Part shown: piece by piece, positions 7,274 through 17,703 of the stretch
Layout: every line of letters begins with the position of its first letter
How positions within the stretch are numbered: the stretch's first letter is position 1
Origin: Chloroflexota bacterium
GTDB lineage: Bacteria; Chloroflexota; Anaerolineae; UBA4142
Assembly (NCBI GenBank): GCA_016215025.1
Contig: JACRMI010000080.1
Location: 1-49,528, forward strand
DNA: 49,528 nt
Direction: 5' to 3'
The notes under the pieces: model-generated
Databases searched by the model: none
What the model saw: only the letters and a program-made list of their open reading frames with translations
What the model was told of the DNA's origin: nothing
Made by a program: the position numbers and the translations under genes

Positions 7274-9550
7274 GTGACCGCATTATTTGCCTACTCGAAA
7301 CTGAATCGTCCACTAACTCTCTTGCTGATTGTCTTTTGCGCGCTCGCGCTCTTCTACTCGATCATCGTTCCCATCTTTGAAGGTCCCGACGAAGACGATC
7401 ATTTTCGCTATGCCAAATTCATCGCGGATCAACATACCTTCCCTGTTCAGCTTTTCGAACCCGGCGGTGGCGTCGCGGGACATCAGGGCTGGCAGCCACC
7501 GCTGTACTATACGCTCGCCGCGCTCATCATTTCGCCCATCGACACCTCCGATTTTTCGCAACAGCTCGCGCGCAATTACGCATCGACGTTTGTAGGCGAT
7601 CCAGCGTGCTGTGGTCGCAATCTTTATTACCATCCCGACTCACAAAATTTTCCGTATCGTGGTACTACGCTGGCGGTTCACCTCGCACGCCTGCTCTCGA
7701 TTTTTTTCGGCGCGGTGACTGTCTTGGCGACGTACTTGATTGCCGACACGGTTTTTCATCAAGCCGACGCATCACACATCACGTATCACGCATCACGAAT
7801 TTTCCCTGCGCTCGCCGTTGCATCCGTTGTTGCTTTCAATCCTACTTTTCTCTTCGCCAGCGCGCTCGTTTCCAACGATAGCCCTCTCGCCGCTTTTTCG
7901 ACTCTCACTTTGCTGATGTGGGTCAAGCTGCTGAATGGCTCATCTGCGCCGACACTTAGATCTGCGGCATTACTTGGCGCATTAATTGGGTTGGGTCTGT
8001 TAGTGAAAACAACCGCGCTCGGCTTGATTCCATTTTCTATTCTCGTGATCCTCGTCGTCGCGTGGCGCAAACCCGGATGGGAATTTGCGCTCACCGGGAA
8101 CGTCGTCATGCTTGCGATCAGCGCGCTCATTAGCGGCGGATGGTTCGTGCGTAATTGGATGCTCTACGGCGATCCGATTGCATATCGTCTGATGACGACC
8201 TCGGCAATCTTCCCACGTTCTGGTCCGCTCACGCCCGACGAACTCTTTCAAATCTCCTTGCCCTGGCTCTGGCAAACCTTTTGGGGTGGACCCACGCCCG
8301 GCGATTTCTCGACGGTATTGCTAGCGCTATTGGGAATTCTGTGCCTGGTATCGGTTGTTGGCCTAGTCATCTTTTCAATTCGGAATTCGGAATTCGGAAT
8401 TCGAAATTCGATCCTTGTCTTGGGTGCCTGGCTTGCTTTTATTCTCATCGCCCAGATCCAGTTTATTCAAACAACGACGGGCGCAGATCAAGGTCGCTAT
8501 CTCTTTCCCGCCATCGCCACTATCGCTCTCTTCTTCGCTCTTGGCCTCTACTCATTCGCGTTTTACGTCTTACGCAACCCGCAACCCGCAGCACGTTTGT
8601 TATCTGTCATTTGCTCATTTATCATTTGTTCATTCTTCGTTTTGGCACTCTTTGTTCCCTTTGCGTACACGCTTCCCGCGTACGCTCGTCCATCATTATT
8701 TTCCGAAAACGATTTAGCGCGTGTTTCTCATCCGATGCAAGTTAACTTTGCGAATCAACTCGAATTGCGCGGGTATGATCTCGACGGTCGCTCGGTCAAA
8801 CCAGGTGACACGTTGCGCGTGACACTTTACTGGCGTGCGCTCGCACCGATGAGTGAATCGTATCGCATCTTCATTCACCTGATCGGACAGAATGATCGAA
8901 TCGCCGGCGGCGCCGATGTGATTCCCGCTCGAGGCGCATTTCCGACGCTCTACTGGAAACCGGGCGATCTGTTGCGCGATGAGGTGAACATTCCAGTTAC
9001 GGCGAATGCGATGCCAGGAAAATATTCTATTGAAGTAGGTCTTTATCCGGTCGGCAAACCCAATGATCGATTGGCGACGGCTATGGGCGATGACCGTGCA
9101 TTGATCGAAGGGATCAAAGTCACGTCGAGAGAAGCAATCGCTTTCAATCCGCGTAATCGCATTATGGCGACTTTTGCGGACCAAATCGATTTGAGTGGCT
9201 ATGATGTCGCGCTCGATCAAAGTGTGTTACGCCTCACACTCTATTGGCGCGCGCGAACAACTATCGATACCGATTATCAGGTTTTCGTTCACGCGCTCGA
9301 TGCAAATGGCAAAATCATCGCGCAAGCTGATCAATCGCCGCAAGCAGGAAATTATCCTACTTCGATTTGGGATGCAGGCGATCAAGTACGCGATGAGTAT
9401 ACTCTCATGGTGAAACCTGGGACTCAAGCCCAACGCATCGCCATCGGTTTGTATCGCGTGGACACCCTTGAACGGTTGCCGGTTTCTGGCGATGGCGCTG
9501 TGCAAGATCACGTAGAATTCGCGTTGCGGCTCGCAGGGATTCTACCGTGA
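7274..9550 (+). CDS. GT-C-like integral membrane glycosyltransferase with two C-terminal beta domains
   Basis: A 758-residue multi-pass membrane protein resembling the ArnT/PMT (GT39-type) superfamily, which uses lipid-linked sugars on the outer membrane face. The first outer loop after helix 1 has FEGPDEDDHFRYA (acidic pair at about residues 39-42) and GWQPPLYY, the expected catalytic loop. About ten further hydrophobic helices follow to about residue 470. The tail has two copies of a beta-rich domain (about 500-600 and 640-745), each with LYWRA, an F(I/V)H core, a Pro-Thr-x-x-W turn and a GLY ending. Tandem short repeats are translated inside loops (7769-7800, 8376-8410, 8559-8640). The GTG start lacks a clear ribosome site. 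A close paralogue lies at 32108. It is the first gene of an overlapped operon. Confidence 0.78.
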   Translation: MTALFAYSKLNRPLTLLLIVFCALALFYSIIVPIFEGPDEDDHFRYAKFIADQHTFPVQLFEPGGGVAGHQGWQPPLYYTLAALIISPIDTSDFSQQLARNYASTFVGDPACCGRNLYYHPDSQNFPYRGTTLAVHLARLLSIFFGAVTVLATYLIADTVFHQADASHITYHASRIFPALAVASVVAFNPTFLFASALVSNDSPLAAFSTLTLLMWVKLLNGSSAPTLRSAALLGALIGLGLLVKTTALGLIPFSILVILVVAWRKPGWEFALTGNVVMLAISALISGGWFVRNWMLYGDPIAYRLMTTSAIFPRSGPLTPDELFQISLPWLWQTFWGGPTPGDFSTVLLALLGILCLVSVVGLVIFSIRNSEFGIRNSILVLGAWLAFILIAQIQFIQTTTGADQGRYLFPAIATIALFFALGLYSFAFYVLRNPQPAARLLSVICSFIICSFFVLALFVPFAYTLPAYARPSLFSENDLARVSHPMQVNFANQLELRGYDLDGRSVKPGDTLRVTLYWRALAPMSESYRIFIHLIGQNDRIAGGADVIPARGAFPTLYWKPGDLLRDEVNIPVTANAMPGKYSIEVGLYPVGKPNDRLATAMGDDRALIEGIKVTSREAIAFNPRNRIMATFADQIDLSGYDVALDQSVLRLTLYWRARTTIDTDYQVFVHALDANGKIIAQADQSPQAGNYPTSIWDAGDQVRDEYTLMVKPGTQAQRIAIGLYRVDTLERLPVSGDGAVQDHVEFALRLAGILP
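8376..8410 (+). repeat. In-frame tandem repeat (GGAATTC units)
   Basis: About four copies of CGGAATT-type heptamers lie within the preceding gene and are translated as an Asn/Ser/Arg-rich loop (SIRNSEFGIRNS) between two membrane helices. The period is 7 nt, so the three reading phases are used in turn. Confidence 0.8.
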
Positions 9551-11436
9551 GCCAAAAGAATTGGCTGTGGTTGTTGGCGATTCTTTTGCTTGCCACGGCA
9601 TTGCGGTTTTATCTCGTGGCGCAAATGCCGTTGCGCGCCGACGAAGCCTCGAATATTTTTCTAGCGACGCAAGAACCTGATGCGATTATGCGTCCGTTCA
9701 TTGCCGAAGACCCGCATTTGCCGCTTTTCTTTTGGCTCTTGCATTATTGGATGCTGGTTGCAGGTTCTTCAGAATTGGCAGCGCGCTTTCTTCCAATTAG
9801 CGCGGGGATAGTCGTCGTGGCATTAACTTATGTTCTGGGCAGGCAGCTTTTTCCAGCACAGAAAAATATTCCGATCATCGCGACTCTACTCGCGGCGGTG
9901 AATCCGTATTTGATTTGGGATGCGCAAGATGCTTATATGTATTCATTTCTTGCGGCGATCACTTTGTTTTCGTTTATTTCTTTCATGCGAGTGATGCAGC
10001 CGCGCGCATCCCGACGACACTGGGCGAGTTACATTGTCGCAAACGCGCTCGGACTCTTCGTTCACTATTTGGCGGGCTTGGTTTTGATCGCGCAGGGAAT
10101 TTTGTGGCTTGCTTGGATAATCACTCGTCGAATCACGACGCGGCGTGCGGGAGAATGGATTATCGCGCAAGTCATTACAGTCGGACTCTATTTTCCCTGG
10201 CTGATTTTTGTTTTTCCGCTCCTAGCCAATTTCAAACTGAATTTCTTTCCGCCTGCAACCTTCTTTGAAATGCTAGCGCGTTCGCTAATTGCTTTTTCCG
10301 TTGGACGGGTTGACGGGCGCTTGATGCCGCCGATGATCGATCCGCCGATGGGCGGGATACTCGCCATTGGATTTCTCCTGATTTTTGTGCTGGGGTTGTT
10401 TGGGTCATCAACTTTCGACGACAAATACGCGCGGTTCATGCTCGTTGTCTATCTATCGATTCCGCTCGTCGTAATTTTTCTCTTTTCGATTTGGCGGTTT
10501 CCGATTTTCGATGAGCGCTATGTTCTGTTTTTGATTCCGCCGTTCTTGCTGGTTGTCGCTCGCGGTGTAACATTGCTTCGAGTGATGAGTGCGACCAAGT
10601 GGATGGCTAGCGGCGCGATGGTGTTCATGCTGGCGGCTAGCGGCTTTTCGCTCAACAATTATTTTCACGTCCCAGCTTACGCCAAAAGTCCCGACTGGCA
10701 TTCATTTATGCGGCGTGTCGCCGCCGATGCGCGCGCTGGCGATGTAATGATTCAAAATTATCCCGACCCGGCGTTACCGTACTATTTGAACAATAGAATG
10801 CAACGCGTGTTGCTGCCGCGCACGAATTCGTCGACCGCGAGCGAGGTCGATGCCGACCTCGCTCGATTGACGACCAAGTTTACGCGTGTTTGGTTTCAGC
10901 CGTCGCCGTTCGCTGAGTGGGATACGGACGGCTTGGTCGCCAATTGGCTGCATCGTCATGCGCGCGCAATGAACGCCTATTCGTTTCGAGGCGTACAACT
11001 CGAATTGTATTTATCGATGGCAGATGCATTGCGGCAAGCCACCCCAAGCGATGCGACATTTTTCAATCAGATGCAATTGCTTGCGTTCGATTCCGATGCA
11101 GCGTTAGTGCGTTCAGGTGTTTTTCGACTAAACTTGTACTGGAAACTTTTAGAACATTCGGATCGAGATGCGACAGTATTTGTTCATCTCTATGACGCGA
11201 GCGGAAAATTATGGAGTCAACAAGACAATCAACCGGTCGGGGGCACGTATCCCCACAGCCAATGGCAATTGGGCGAAGGAGTCGTCGATTCGTACGCTCT
11301 GCAAATTCCAGCTGACGCGCCGAGCGGAAAATATTTCTTGATCGTCGGGATGTACGATTCGCAGACGCAAGTTCGTTTGCAGGTCAATGGCTCGGAGAAC
11401 CAACTGTTGCTTAGATCATTTGAGGTTGCACCGTGA
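9547..11436 (+). CDS. GT-C/ArnT-like membrane glycosyltransferase with C-terminal beta domain
   Basis: A 629-residue protein beginning with a membrane helix followed by PLRADEASNIF, where D32-E33 match the catalytic acidic pair of ArnT/PMT-type enzymes, and then DPHLPLFFWLLHYW, equivalent to their HPPL-type motif. About ten hydrophobic segments follow, then a soluble tail with one beta-rich domain (roughly 505-625: NLYWKLL, TVFVHLYD, PSGKYFLIVGMYD). The start is GTG in a GTGA overlap with the upstream stop, which indicates translational coupling. The next gene overlaps in the same way, so these proteins are probably made in fixed ratio. Sugar and acceptor are unknown. Confidence 0.8.
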   Translation: MSQKNWLWLLAILLLATALRFYLVAQMPLRADEASNIFLATQEPDAIMRPFIAEDPHLPLFFWLLHYWMLVAGSSELAARFLPISAGIVVVALTYVLGRQLFPAQKNIPIIATLLAAVNPYLIWDAQDAYMYSFLAAITLFSFISFMRVMQPRASRRHWASYIVANALGLFVHYLAGLVLIAQGILWLAWIITRRITTRRAGEWIIAQVITVGLYFPWLIFVFPLLANFKLNFFPPATFFEMLARSLIAFSVGRVDGRLMPPMIDPPMGGILAIGFLLIFVLGLFGSSTFDDKYARFMLVVYLSIPLVVIFLFSIWRFPIFDERYVLFLIPPFLLVVARGVTLLRVMSATKWMASGAMVFMLAASGFSLNNYFHVPAYAKSPDWHSFMRRVAADARAGDVMIQNYPDPALPYYLNNRMQRVLLPRTNSSTASEVDADLARLTTKFTRVWFQPSPFAEWDTDGLVANWLHRHARAMNAYSFRGVQLELYLSMADALRQATPSDATFFNQMQLLAFDSDAALVRSGVFRLNLYWKLLEHSDRDATVFVHLYDASGKLWSQQDNQPVGGTYPHSQWQLGEGVVDSYALQIPADAPSGKYFLIVGMYDSQTQVRLQVNGSENQLLLRSFEVAP

Positions 11437-13454
11437 AACAAGTTGTCGCGTGGATGCGTAGTCGCGATGGTCTCTTGACGCTTGCGCTATCAATTCTACT
11501 TTTCGTGGGGGCGTTTGCGCTTTATGCGCGTACCATGGCTCCGGGTTTGCTTGATGGCGATGAGGGCGAGTTCCAAATCAATATTTATCGATTAGGCGTG
11601 AGTCATACCGGCTATCCACTCTTTTTCATGTTGGGGAAACTCTTTACACTGCTTGTCCCGGTTGGGTCGATGGCGACGCGCGCGAATTTGTACGTGGTCT
11701 TTTGGAGCGCACTCGCCGTCGTTTCGATTTTTGTTTTTCTCAAATTCCTCACTGGCAATCGTTGGATTGCTTTGATCTGCGCGCTGTTGTTCGCCGTCTC
11801 GCGCGTCGAGTGGTCGCAGTCGATCATTCCGCGACCATACACGCTCAATTCGCTCTTTGTTGTCCTCGTCGTCTTTTTCTTTTTTCTGTGGCGGATCGGC
11901 CAAGCAAATCTTGTCGTGCCGATATTTATTTTCGGCTTGAGCATGACAAACCATCGCACGATGATTTGGTTTGCGCCGGCGATTGCATTGTTCGTTCTCA
12001 TCGCCGATTATCGTGCGACGTTCGCAGAACAAAAACCGCGCGGAAATCTGTTTTCGATTATTCGGCAATGGCTGGAGCAGAGTGAGTTATTCAAGCCACG
12101 CCGCATCATGTCGCTCGTCGTCGCTTTCATTTTGCCATTGTTCTTGTACGGCTATGTATTCTGGCGCGGCGATAGCGATGTCGGCGTGGAATTCCACCTG
12201 AAAGATTTCAACGATATGATTCTCGGCGGGAATGCCAATCGTTGGATGCGCTACGGTCCCTTTGATTGGCTCGTCAGTCGGGTCACCGATTTGTACATTC
12301 CGCTTTTGATCGAACAGTTCACGCCGTTAGGATTTATCGCCGGGTTGATCGGCATGGTTGCCTTGGCACTAAATCGTGTGGCGCACAGCTGGCCGGTTAA
12401 GTTGCCCGCACGCGAAGCGTTGCTGTTTATCGTTTTGGCAAACATCGGCAATAGCATCTTTTGTGTTTTCTTCTGGACGATGGATGTCGAAAAATTCTTT
12501 CTGCCGTCATACATCACGTTTTTATTTCTTACGAGTGTCGGTCTCGCTATAATCTGGGATTGGCTGGTGGCGCGATTGACAATGCTAACTGTTCGTTGGG
12601 CGGCGCAAATAGCACTCGTTTTACTTTTTGTTGGAACGAGCGCCTACCTCGTCGTTCAGAATTATTCGCGCAATGATTTCAGTGCCAAGACAGACGCGAT
12701 GCGAACGTGGCAAGAGAACCTGTCGTTGCCGTTGGAACGAAATGCGTTGATCGTTGGGAATTGGGAATCGCTGACGCCGTTGGAGTACGCGCGCTATGTC
12801 GACAATCAGCGCGCAGATTTAGAACGCTGGAAAATTATCATCGAAAAAGAGCAGTTGGATTTGACGCTGTACGGCTCGCGTCAGCAAGACATTGAGCGTG
12901 AGGTGCGGGCGGGGCGCCCCGTTTATCTCACGGTGCATCCTAATGATACGGAAACGCTAAGCGCATTATCAGATACGTTCAGATTGACGCGCATGGCTGG
13001 CTTATGGCGCGTGCTCAATCTGCCGCCGCAAGCGCAAACACCAGAGAGCAGATCGAGCGCACGCTTTACGGACAGCGCTGAGCGCGCGCTAGATTTGATC
13101 GGCTATTCGACGCATCCATCATCAACTTTGCATGCTGGTGACTTGGGATTGCTCACGCTGTTCTGGCGCATTCCGCAGCCGGTGAGCGCGCGCTTTACGA
13201 TTTCGTTTCGTTTGATGGATTCGCAAGATCGTATGGTGTATCAGCGCGATTTGGAGCCGGCGAGCGGTATGCGTCCGACGATTGGCTGGGCACCCAACGA
13301 AGTGGTGTCGGATGACATTGGATTTTTCATTCCCCCCGATGCGTCGCCTGGACCGTATCGCTTGGAGATCGTGGTCTATGATTCGGCGACTGGAGAAAAT
13401 TTGTCGGCGAACGGTATTCATGTGTATACGATTGGTCAAATTAATGTTCGGTAA
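11433..13454 (+). CDS. DUF2723-like membrane protein with divergent C-terminal beta domain
   Basis: A 673-residue multi-pass protein. Its first outer loop has APGLLDGDEGEFQ (D43-E44) and LGVSHTGYPLF, which match the pattern of the DUF2723 family, a GT-C-like group often found with O-glycosylation and surface-glycan genes. About ten helices follow to about residue 420, then a soluble part. The last 120 or so residues are a divergent copy of the beta domain seen in its neighbours (LGLLTLFWR, ARFTISFRLMD, PGPYRLEIVVYD). It starts at GTG in a GTGA overlap with the previous gene and overlaps the next by 11 nt, so it is firmly within the operon. Confidence 0.78.
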   Translation: MKQVVAWMRSRDGLLTLALSILLFVGAFALYARTMAPGLLDGDEGEFQINIYRLGVSHTGYPLFFMLGKLFTLLVPVGSMATRANLYVVFWSALAVVSIFVFLKFLTGNRWIALICALLFAVSRVEWSQSIIPRPYTLNSLFVVLVVFFFFLWRIGQANLVVPIFIFGLSMTNHRTMIWFAPAIALFVLIADYRATFAEQKPRGNLFSIIRQWLEQSELFKPRRIMSLVVAFILPLFLYGYVFWRGDSDVGVEFHLKDFNDMILGGNANRWMRYGPFDWLVSRVTDLYIPLLIEQFTPLGFIAGLIGMVALALNRVAHSWPVKLPAREALLFIVLANIGNSIFCVFFWTMDVEKFFLPSYITFLFLTSVGLAIIWDWLVARLTMLTVRWAAQIALVLLFVGTSAYLVVQNYSRNDFSAKTDAMRTWQENLSLPLERNALIVGNWESLTPLEYARYVDNQRADLERWKIIIEKEQLDLTLYGSRQQDIEREVRAGRPVYLTVHPNDTETLSALSDTFRLTRMAGLWRVLNLPPQAQTPESRSSARFTDSAERALDLIGYSTHPSSTLHAGDLGLLTLFWRIPQPVSARFTISFRLMDSQDRMVYQRDLEPASGMRPTIGWAPNEVVSDDIGFFIPPDASPGPYRLEIVVYDSATGENLSANGIHVYTIGQINVR

Positions 13455-16236
13455 ATTAAGACTCTTTTTTTCAAAGCTGTCATGGGATTGGCTAGCCGTT
13501 GCATCCTTGGCGCTATGGCCGCTGCTTTACTATTGGCCTGTCACGCTAGGGCAACAAGTGTTTTCCGAGGGGGATATCAATTGGCTGTTTCTGCCGATCC
13601 GCACGGAGTTAAGTCGTGCGCTCGCAGAGGGCAGGTTGCCGTTGTGGACTCCCGCCCTACAGGCCGGCTATCCACTTTTCGCGGAAGGAGAAGTGGCGGC
13701 ACTCTATCCGCTTAACCTGTTGCTGGCTTGGTTGTTGCCCGCTGCATCCGCTATTTCCTATTCGATTCTTTTCAATTGGGTATTTGCGTCGGTAGGGATG
13801 TACATTCTTGTTCGATCTTCAGGACTGCGGGTTCCCAGTGCTTGGCTAGCTGGCTTAGTTTTTGGTTTTAATGGTTTCATGGTGGCACATGCTTCTCATG
13901 TGCCACATTTGACAGTTGCTGCTTGGCTACCTTGGCTCTTGCTCTTTCAGCAAAAGTACTGGCAAGCCAAGTTAATCAGCCAGCCGACAAGCGGCTGGTT
14001 TTTGCTAATCTGTTTCTCAATAGCATTTCAATTGCTTGGCGGATTTCCGCAAATGGCGTTTCTGAACATCATGACGTATATAACCATTGGAATCCTATGG
14101 CCCTTTCTTCGGAATTGTTCGACGAAAACAAAGCGCTTGCTCTGGATTAGAGAAATTGTCTCACAACTGATTCAATCCACGATCGCGACTCTGCTTCCTT
14201 TGGTTATTGGAATCGGGCTTGCAATGGTTCAACTCTTGCCGACGTTTGAATTGATAGGGTTTTCGAATCGTGGACAGGAACTGAGCAAGACTTTTTTTAC
14301 CAGTTATTCAATGCCACCTTCGGCATTGATGCAATTTATTTCACCTTTCAGCCCAATGGGAATGCCCGATGCAAGTAATATGGAATATTGGGCATATCTA
14401 GGAATATTGCCCATCATGCTGGCATTACTCGCGCCGATTCTGAGCCACAACTTGCGAACGCGCCTGTTTGTTCTTTTCGCGTTTTGCGCGCTCTTGTTGG
14501 CTTTGGGAGATTCCACGCCTATTTATGAATGGCTTTATTACGTTCCAATATTCAACCGATTTCGGGTTCCCGCCCGATTCTTGTTTCTATTTACGTTTGC
14601 TTTCGTATTTCTGGCTGCGATTGGTTTTGAGGAAATACAAAAACGTCTCGACGATGATCGCCGAGCGCGAGTCAAGCCAGTTTTCTTTGCAAGTTTAGGT
14701 ACAAGTGTCTTAATCGTGATCATCTATCTTGTCTATAATAATTCCATCGACTATTGGATCGATGCGTGGAAGATATTACCGGTATTGTTTGTCCTTTCAA
14801 GTGTTATTCTCGTGTTAGCCGGGATTTTTCGCCTAATTCCACGAACGCTCTGGTTTGAGCTTGTTTGTATCGTCATAGTCATCGATTTAGCGGCCTTCGC
14901 TAGTCCCTTCTTGTCCTCGCTCACTCGGATGTCTCTCCCTTCTGATTTGATGCAGTCTTCCCGAACAGTCGCGGCGATGGATACCCAACAATCAATTTAT
15001 CGTGTGGTTGTTGATAAAGCCCCGATGACACTAGCGTCGATTCGCGCAACGTTGTACGCAAATTTATCAATACTCTATGACAAACAAGCGGTCAAAGTTT
15101 ATCTTCCTTCCCTCGGCTTACAGCGAAATGAAAATTACATCGGTCAAATGACCTCAAAGATGCGTGACCTCATGAATATTCGTTATTATCTATTGCCCTT
15201 AGAAACGGTAGGTTCCTTCTCCTCGGCGCTAGACGAAACTGAACCCTTGAACGGATTGTCACTTGATTTACTCAGCAAAGGATTGAACGTTCCGCCACTA
15301 TCGTTGACACAAATCGAATTGACTTCATACACTGATCAAACTGCAAAACTGCCCGACGGGTTTATGGCTGGGCGAGTCACGCTAGGCACGAGAGATGGGA
15401 GTACCATCACATTTCCGATTCGACTGGGTGTGGAGACAGCAGATTGGGCATACGACGCGCTAACTTCTGAGCAGATACAGCATCGTAAACCTGCCACAGC
15501 GATTTCGTTTCCTGCGTACCTAAAATCGATTGGACGTGCGTTCGATGGCTCCAAGTATGTCGCTCGCTATGAGTTAACGCAGAATAGTAAACCCCTCACT
15601 ATCACATCGGTTCATGTGCAGTCATTTCTCCCCGGAACGGGGTTGACTATTGATCGAATTCGGTTGGTCGACGAAGCAGGACATGCCACATCGCTGGCTT
15701 CATTGCTCAATCAAATGGATTTGTCACTGGCATTTCGAAGCCATACTGCGGCGATGTGGGAAAATCTCAGTATGATACCGCGCGCATTCATGGTTCATTC
15801 GGCGCAGGTGGTGAATGGCGAACAAGTATTAACGAGTCTCAAGTCACCTGATTTTAACCCAACGCGTATCGTCCTGTTGAGCGATGTTGCACCTGCTGAT
15901 TTGGTCCCAGTTAATACTAGTACCTCATCAAATGATGCGGTTTCCATTACTGAATATCATGCGGAACACGTCACTGTGAATGTGCAGACACAAGAGCCTG
16001 GTTATTTGGTTCTGACAGATACATGGTATCCCGGCTGGGTCGCGATTGTGGATGGTACGCTTACACCAGTCTATCGTGCCGATTATATTTTCCGGGCTGT
16101 GCCTCTGCCGTCAGGCTCACATTCTGTCACTTTTGAATATCGCCCTGCATCGTTCATTTTAGGTGCGGCGATTAGTCTAGGGAGTCTAGTTTTGTGTTTA
16201 GGGATCGTTGTGGTTGGAAAGAGGAATCGGAAATAA
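13444..16236 (+). CDS. YfhO-like multi-pass membrane protein
   Basis: A 930-residue protein. The frame is open further upstream inside the previous gene, but ATG 13444, overlapping that gene by 11 nt, gives the natural beginning MFGKLRLFF followed by the first helix. The loop VFSEGDINWLFLPIRTEL, then RLPLWTPALQAGYPLFAEG and AALYPLNLLL, match the hallmarks of the YfhO family (predicted GT-C glycosyltransferases). MQFISPF and FNRFRVPARFLFLF are further family features. The C-terminal extracytoplasmic part (YPGWVAIVDG) precedes a final helix and a basic end. Unlike its operon partners it lacks the shared LYWRA domain. It is the last gene before a terminator. Confidence 0.85.
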   Translation: MFGKLRLFFSKLSWDWLAVASLALWPLLYYWPVTLGQQVFSEGDINWLFLPIRTELSRALAEGRLPLWTPALQAGYPLFAEGEVAALYPLNLLLAWLLPAASAISYSILFNWVFASVGMYILVRSSGLRVPSAWLAGLVFGFNGFMVAHASHVPHLTVAAWLPWLLLFQQKYWQAKLISQPTSGWFLLICFSIAFQLLGGFPQMAFLNIMTYITIGILWPFLRNCSTKTKRLLWIREIVSQLIQSTIATLLPLVIGIGLAMVQLLPTFELIGFSNRGQELSKTFFTSYSMPPSALMQFISPFSPMGMPDASNMEYWAYLGILPIMLALLAPILSHNLRTRLFVLFAFCALLLALGDSTPIYEWLYYVPIFNRFRVPARFLFLFTFAFVFLAAIGFEEIQKRLDDDRRARVKPVFFASLGTSVLIVIIYLVYNNSIDYWIDAWKILPVLFVLSSVILVLAGIFRLIPRTLWFELVCIVIVIDLAAFASPFLSSLTRMSLPSDLMQSSRTVAAMDTQQSIYRVVVDKAPMTLASIRATLYANLSILYDKQAVKVYLPSLGLQRNENYIGQMTSKMRDLMNIRYYLLPLETVGSFSSALDETEPLNGLSLDLLSKGLNVPPLSLTQIELTSYTDQTAKLPDGFMAGRVTLGTRDGSTITFPIRLGVETADWAYDALTSEQIQHRKPATAISFPAYLKSIGRAFDGSKYVARYELTQNSKPLTITSVHVQSFLPGTGLTIDRIRLVDEAGHATSLASLLNQMDLSLAFRSHTAAMWENLSMIPRAFMVHSAQVVNGEQVLTSLKSPDFNPTRIVLLSDVAPADLVPVNTSTSSNDAVSITEYHAEHVTVNVQTQEPGYLVLTDTWYPGWVAIVDGTLTPVYRADYIFRAVPLPSGSHSVTFEYRPASFILGAAISLGSLVLCLGIVVVGKRNRK

Positions 16237-16275
16237 AAACTGCCTCTGTTCGAATTCGGTCAGAGGCAGTTTTGC
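16236..16275. terminator. Bidirectional intrinsic terminator between converging operons
   Basis: AAAACTGCCTCTG (16236-16248) and CAGAGGCAGTTTT (16261-16273) form a 13-bp stem with A and T tails on both sides. It separates the YfhO gene (stop 16234-16236) from the converging oxidoreductase gene (end 16275). Confidence 0.9.
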
Positions 16276-17672
16276 TATTTCGATTTTGCAATCAATCGAT
16301 CAGCGGCTTCATAACCCATCTTCATCGCAATGTGAGTATTAATGTATTGAAAACGTCCTTGGCGCCCGGCAGTTTCCATGTTCACCATGTCAGCAATGGC
16401 TTGCAGCAAAATCGCCAGATGTTGTTCGTAATGCAACGTATAAATTGGGTATGCATGTCTAGCGCGGAAAACATGCATTTCGATGACTTCTTCGCGCGTT
16501 AGCAGTTTTTCTGCGATCAGATCTTCTAACACACCTTGTTTCGCAAAATCATCATCGTTCCATGCGCGGTCTTTCACATCGCAACTGATCTCCGCCACCA
16601 ACATCGTGCTGCCTTCCGGCGTGATGTGAAAGCCAAACTGCGCCAGATCAGATATTCGATTGAAGGAATGTTGGCGAAAATAGGTGAAGGACGATGGCAA
16701 TACCTTCGGTCGGCGTACAAGCAAGCCGACAAAGACGAGCGCACGGAACTTGAGTGCTTGAGCCGCTTTTACGACATTCGCTTCAGGCAATGGCTCCATC
16801 ATCAAGAGCGCTTCGTTGATGGGGAGTGTGTTGATGATGGCGCTGCACTCGATCTGCTTTTTCACTCCATCCTGAATATACTCCACCGCCTGCGCACGAT
16901 TATCATCGCAATAAATTCTCGTCACGGTGGCATTGAGTTCGACCTGTCCGCCGCAATCAATCACTCTATCCGCCATGCGTTGCGTGATAAGCGAAAATCC
17001 TTGCCGCGTCGTGTAGAGATTGCCTTCAACTTTTTCTACGTACGAATCGGTTTTGACCGTGCTGCCGAATCGACGTTGTGCGCCCAATTTGAGCTTGCCC
17101 AGAAATTCGAGAATATTCATGCGCGGAATTCGTTCGCGCGCAAAGGCAGGCGAGAATTCGGCGGGCGTAATTCCCCAGACGCTGGTGATGTACGTCTTGA
17201 AAAAAATTTCATAGAGGACATTGCCATAGTAACGCTTGAGAATCGTCTCTGAATTTTCTTCTGGCGGTTTCCAAATTCTTCCGGCGATAAAGTGCCAGAT
17301 GAAACTCAACCCAGCATGAATGACCGTTTGCGGCGGGAGCTTGAACAAGACATCGCTCATCGCGAGCGGAAACTTGAAATAGTTGCCGAGAAACTTGATC
17401 TTGATGGTGCGATTGTATGGAATCAGTTCATCGCCCATCAACGACGTAATATCTGCTAGTAATTGTGGATCGGTGGTATGGAAAGTATGTGGTCCATACT
17501 CGTAGGTATTGCCATTGATGCGAACCCCCCCGGCAAGACCACCAACATGATCGTCTTTCTCTAATAGCACAACTCGAAAACCGCGCTGGGTTAAGTGAAT
17601 GCCCGCGGCGAGTCCCGTACAGCCCGCGCCCAGAATTGCAATGACTGGCTCATTCGAATTCTGATCGATCAT
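16275..17672 (-). CDS. FAD-dependent oxidoreductase of the amine-oxidase/UDP-galactopyranose mutase-like type
   Basis: A 465-residue flavoprotein. The N-terminus has the dinucleotide fold AILGAGCTGLAAGIHL (GxGxxG, about residues 12-17), VVLLEKDDHVGGLAG and the YEYGPHTFHT stretch common to protoporphyrinogen-oxidase-like and UDP-galactopyranose-mutase-like enzymes. FLGNYFKFPL also recalls that group. It is the last gene of a minus-strand operon with an aminotransferase and an acetyltransferase, which suggests a sugar-nucleotide or lipid-linked glycan step rather than haem synthesis (inference). It ends at a strong shared terminator. The exact reaction cannot be assigned. Confidence 0.8.
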   Translation of the reverse strand: MIDQNSNEPVIAILGAGCTGLAAGIHLTQRGFRVVLLEKDDHVGGLAGGVRINGNTYEYGPHTFHTTDPQLLADITSLMGDELIPYNRTIKIKFLGNYFKFPLAMSDVLFKLPPQTVIHAGLSFIWHFIAGRIWKPPEENSETILKRYYGNVLYEIFFKTYITSVWGITPAEFSPAFARERIPRMNILEFLGKLKLGAQRRFGSTVKTDSYVEKVEGNLYTTRQGFSLITQRMADRVIDCGGQVELNATVTRIYCDDNRAQAVEYIQDGVKKQIECSAIINTLPINEALLMMEPLPEANVVKAAQALKFRALVFVGLLVRRPKVLPSSFTYFRQHSFNRISDLAQFGFHITPEGSTMLVAEISCDVKDRAWNDDDFAKQGVLEDLIAEKLLTREEVIEMHVFRARHAYPIYTLHYEQHLAILLQAIADMVNMETAGRQGRFQYINTHIAMKMGYEAADRLIAKSK

Positions 17673-17703
17673 TGCGTATCTGCCATGCTAATCGAATTCT
17701 GCA

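Noticed and set aside
16536..17252. Open frame of 238 codons on the plus strand opposite the FAD oxidoreductase
   Set aside because: The opposite strand has clear FAD motifs over the same bases; this frame has no start signal or motif.
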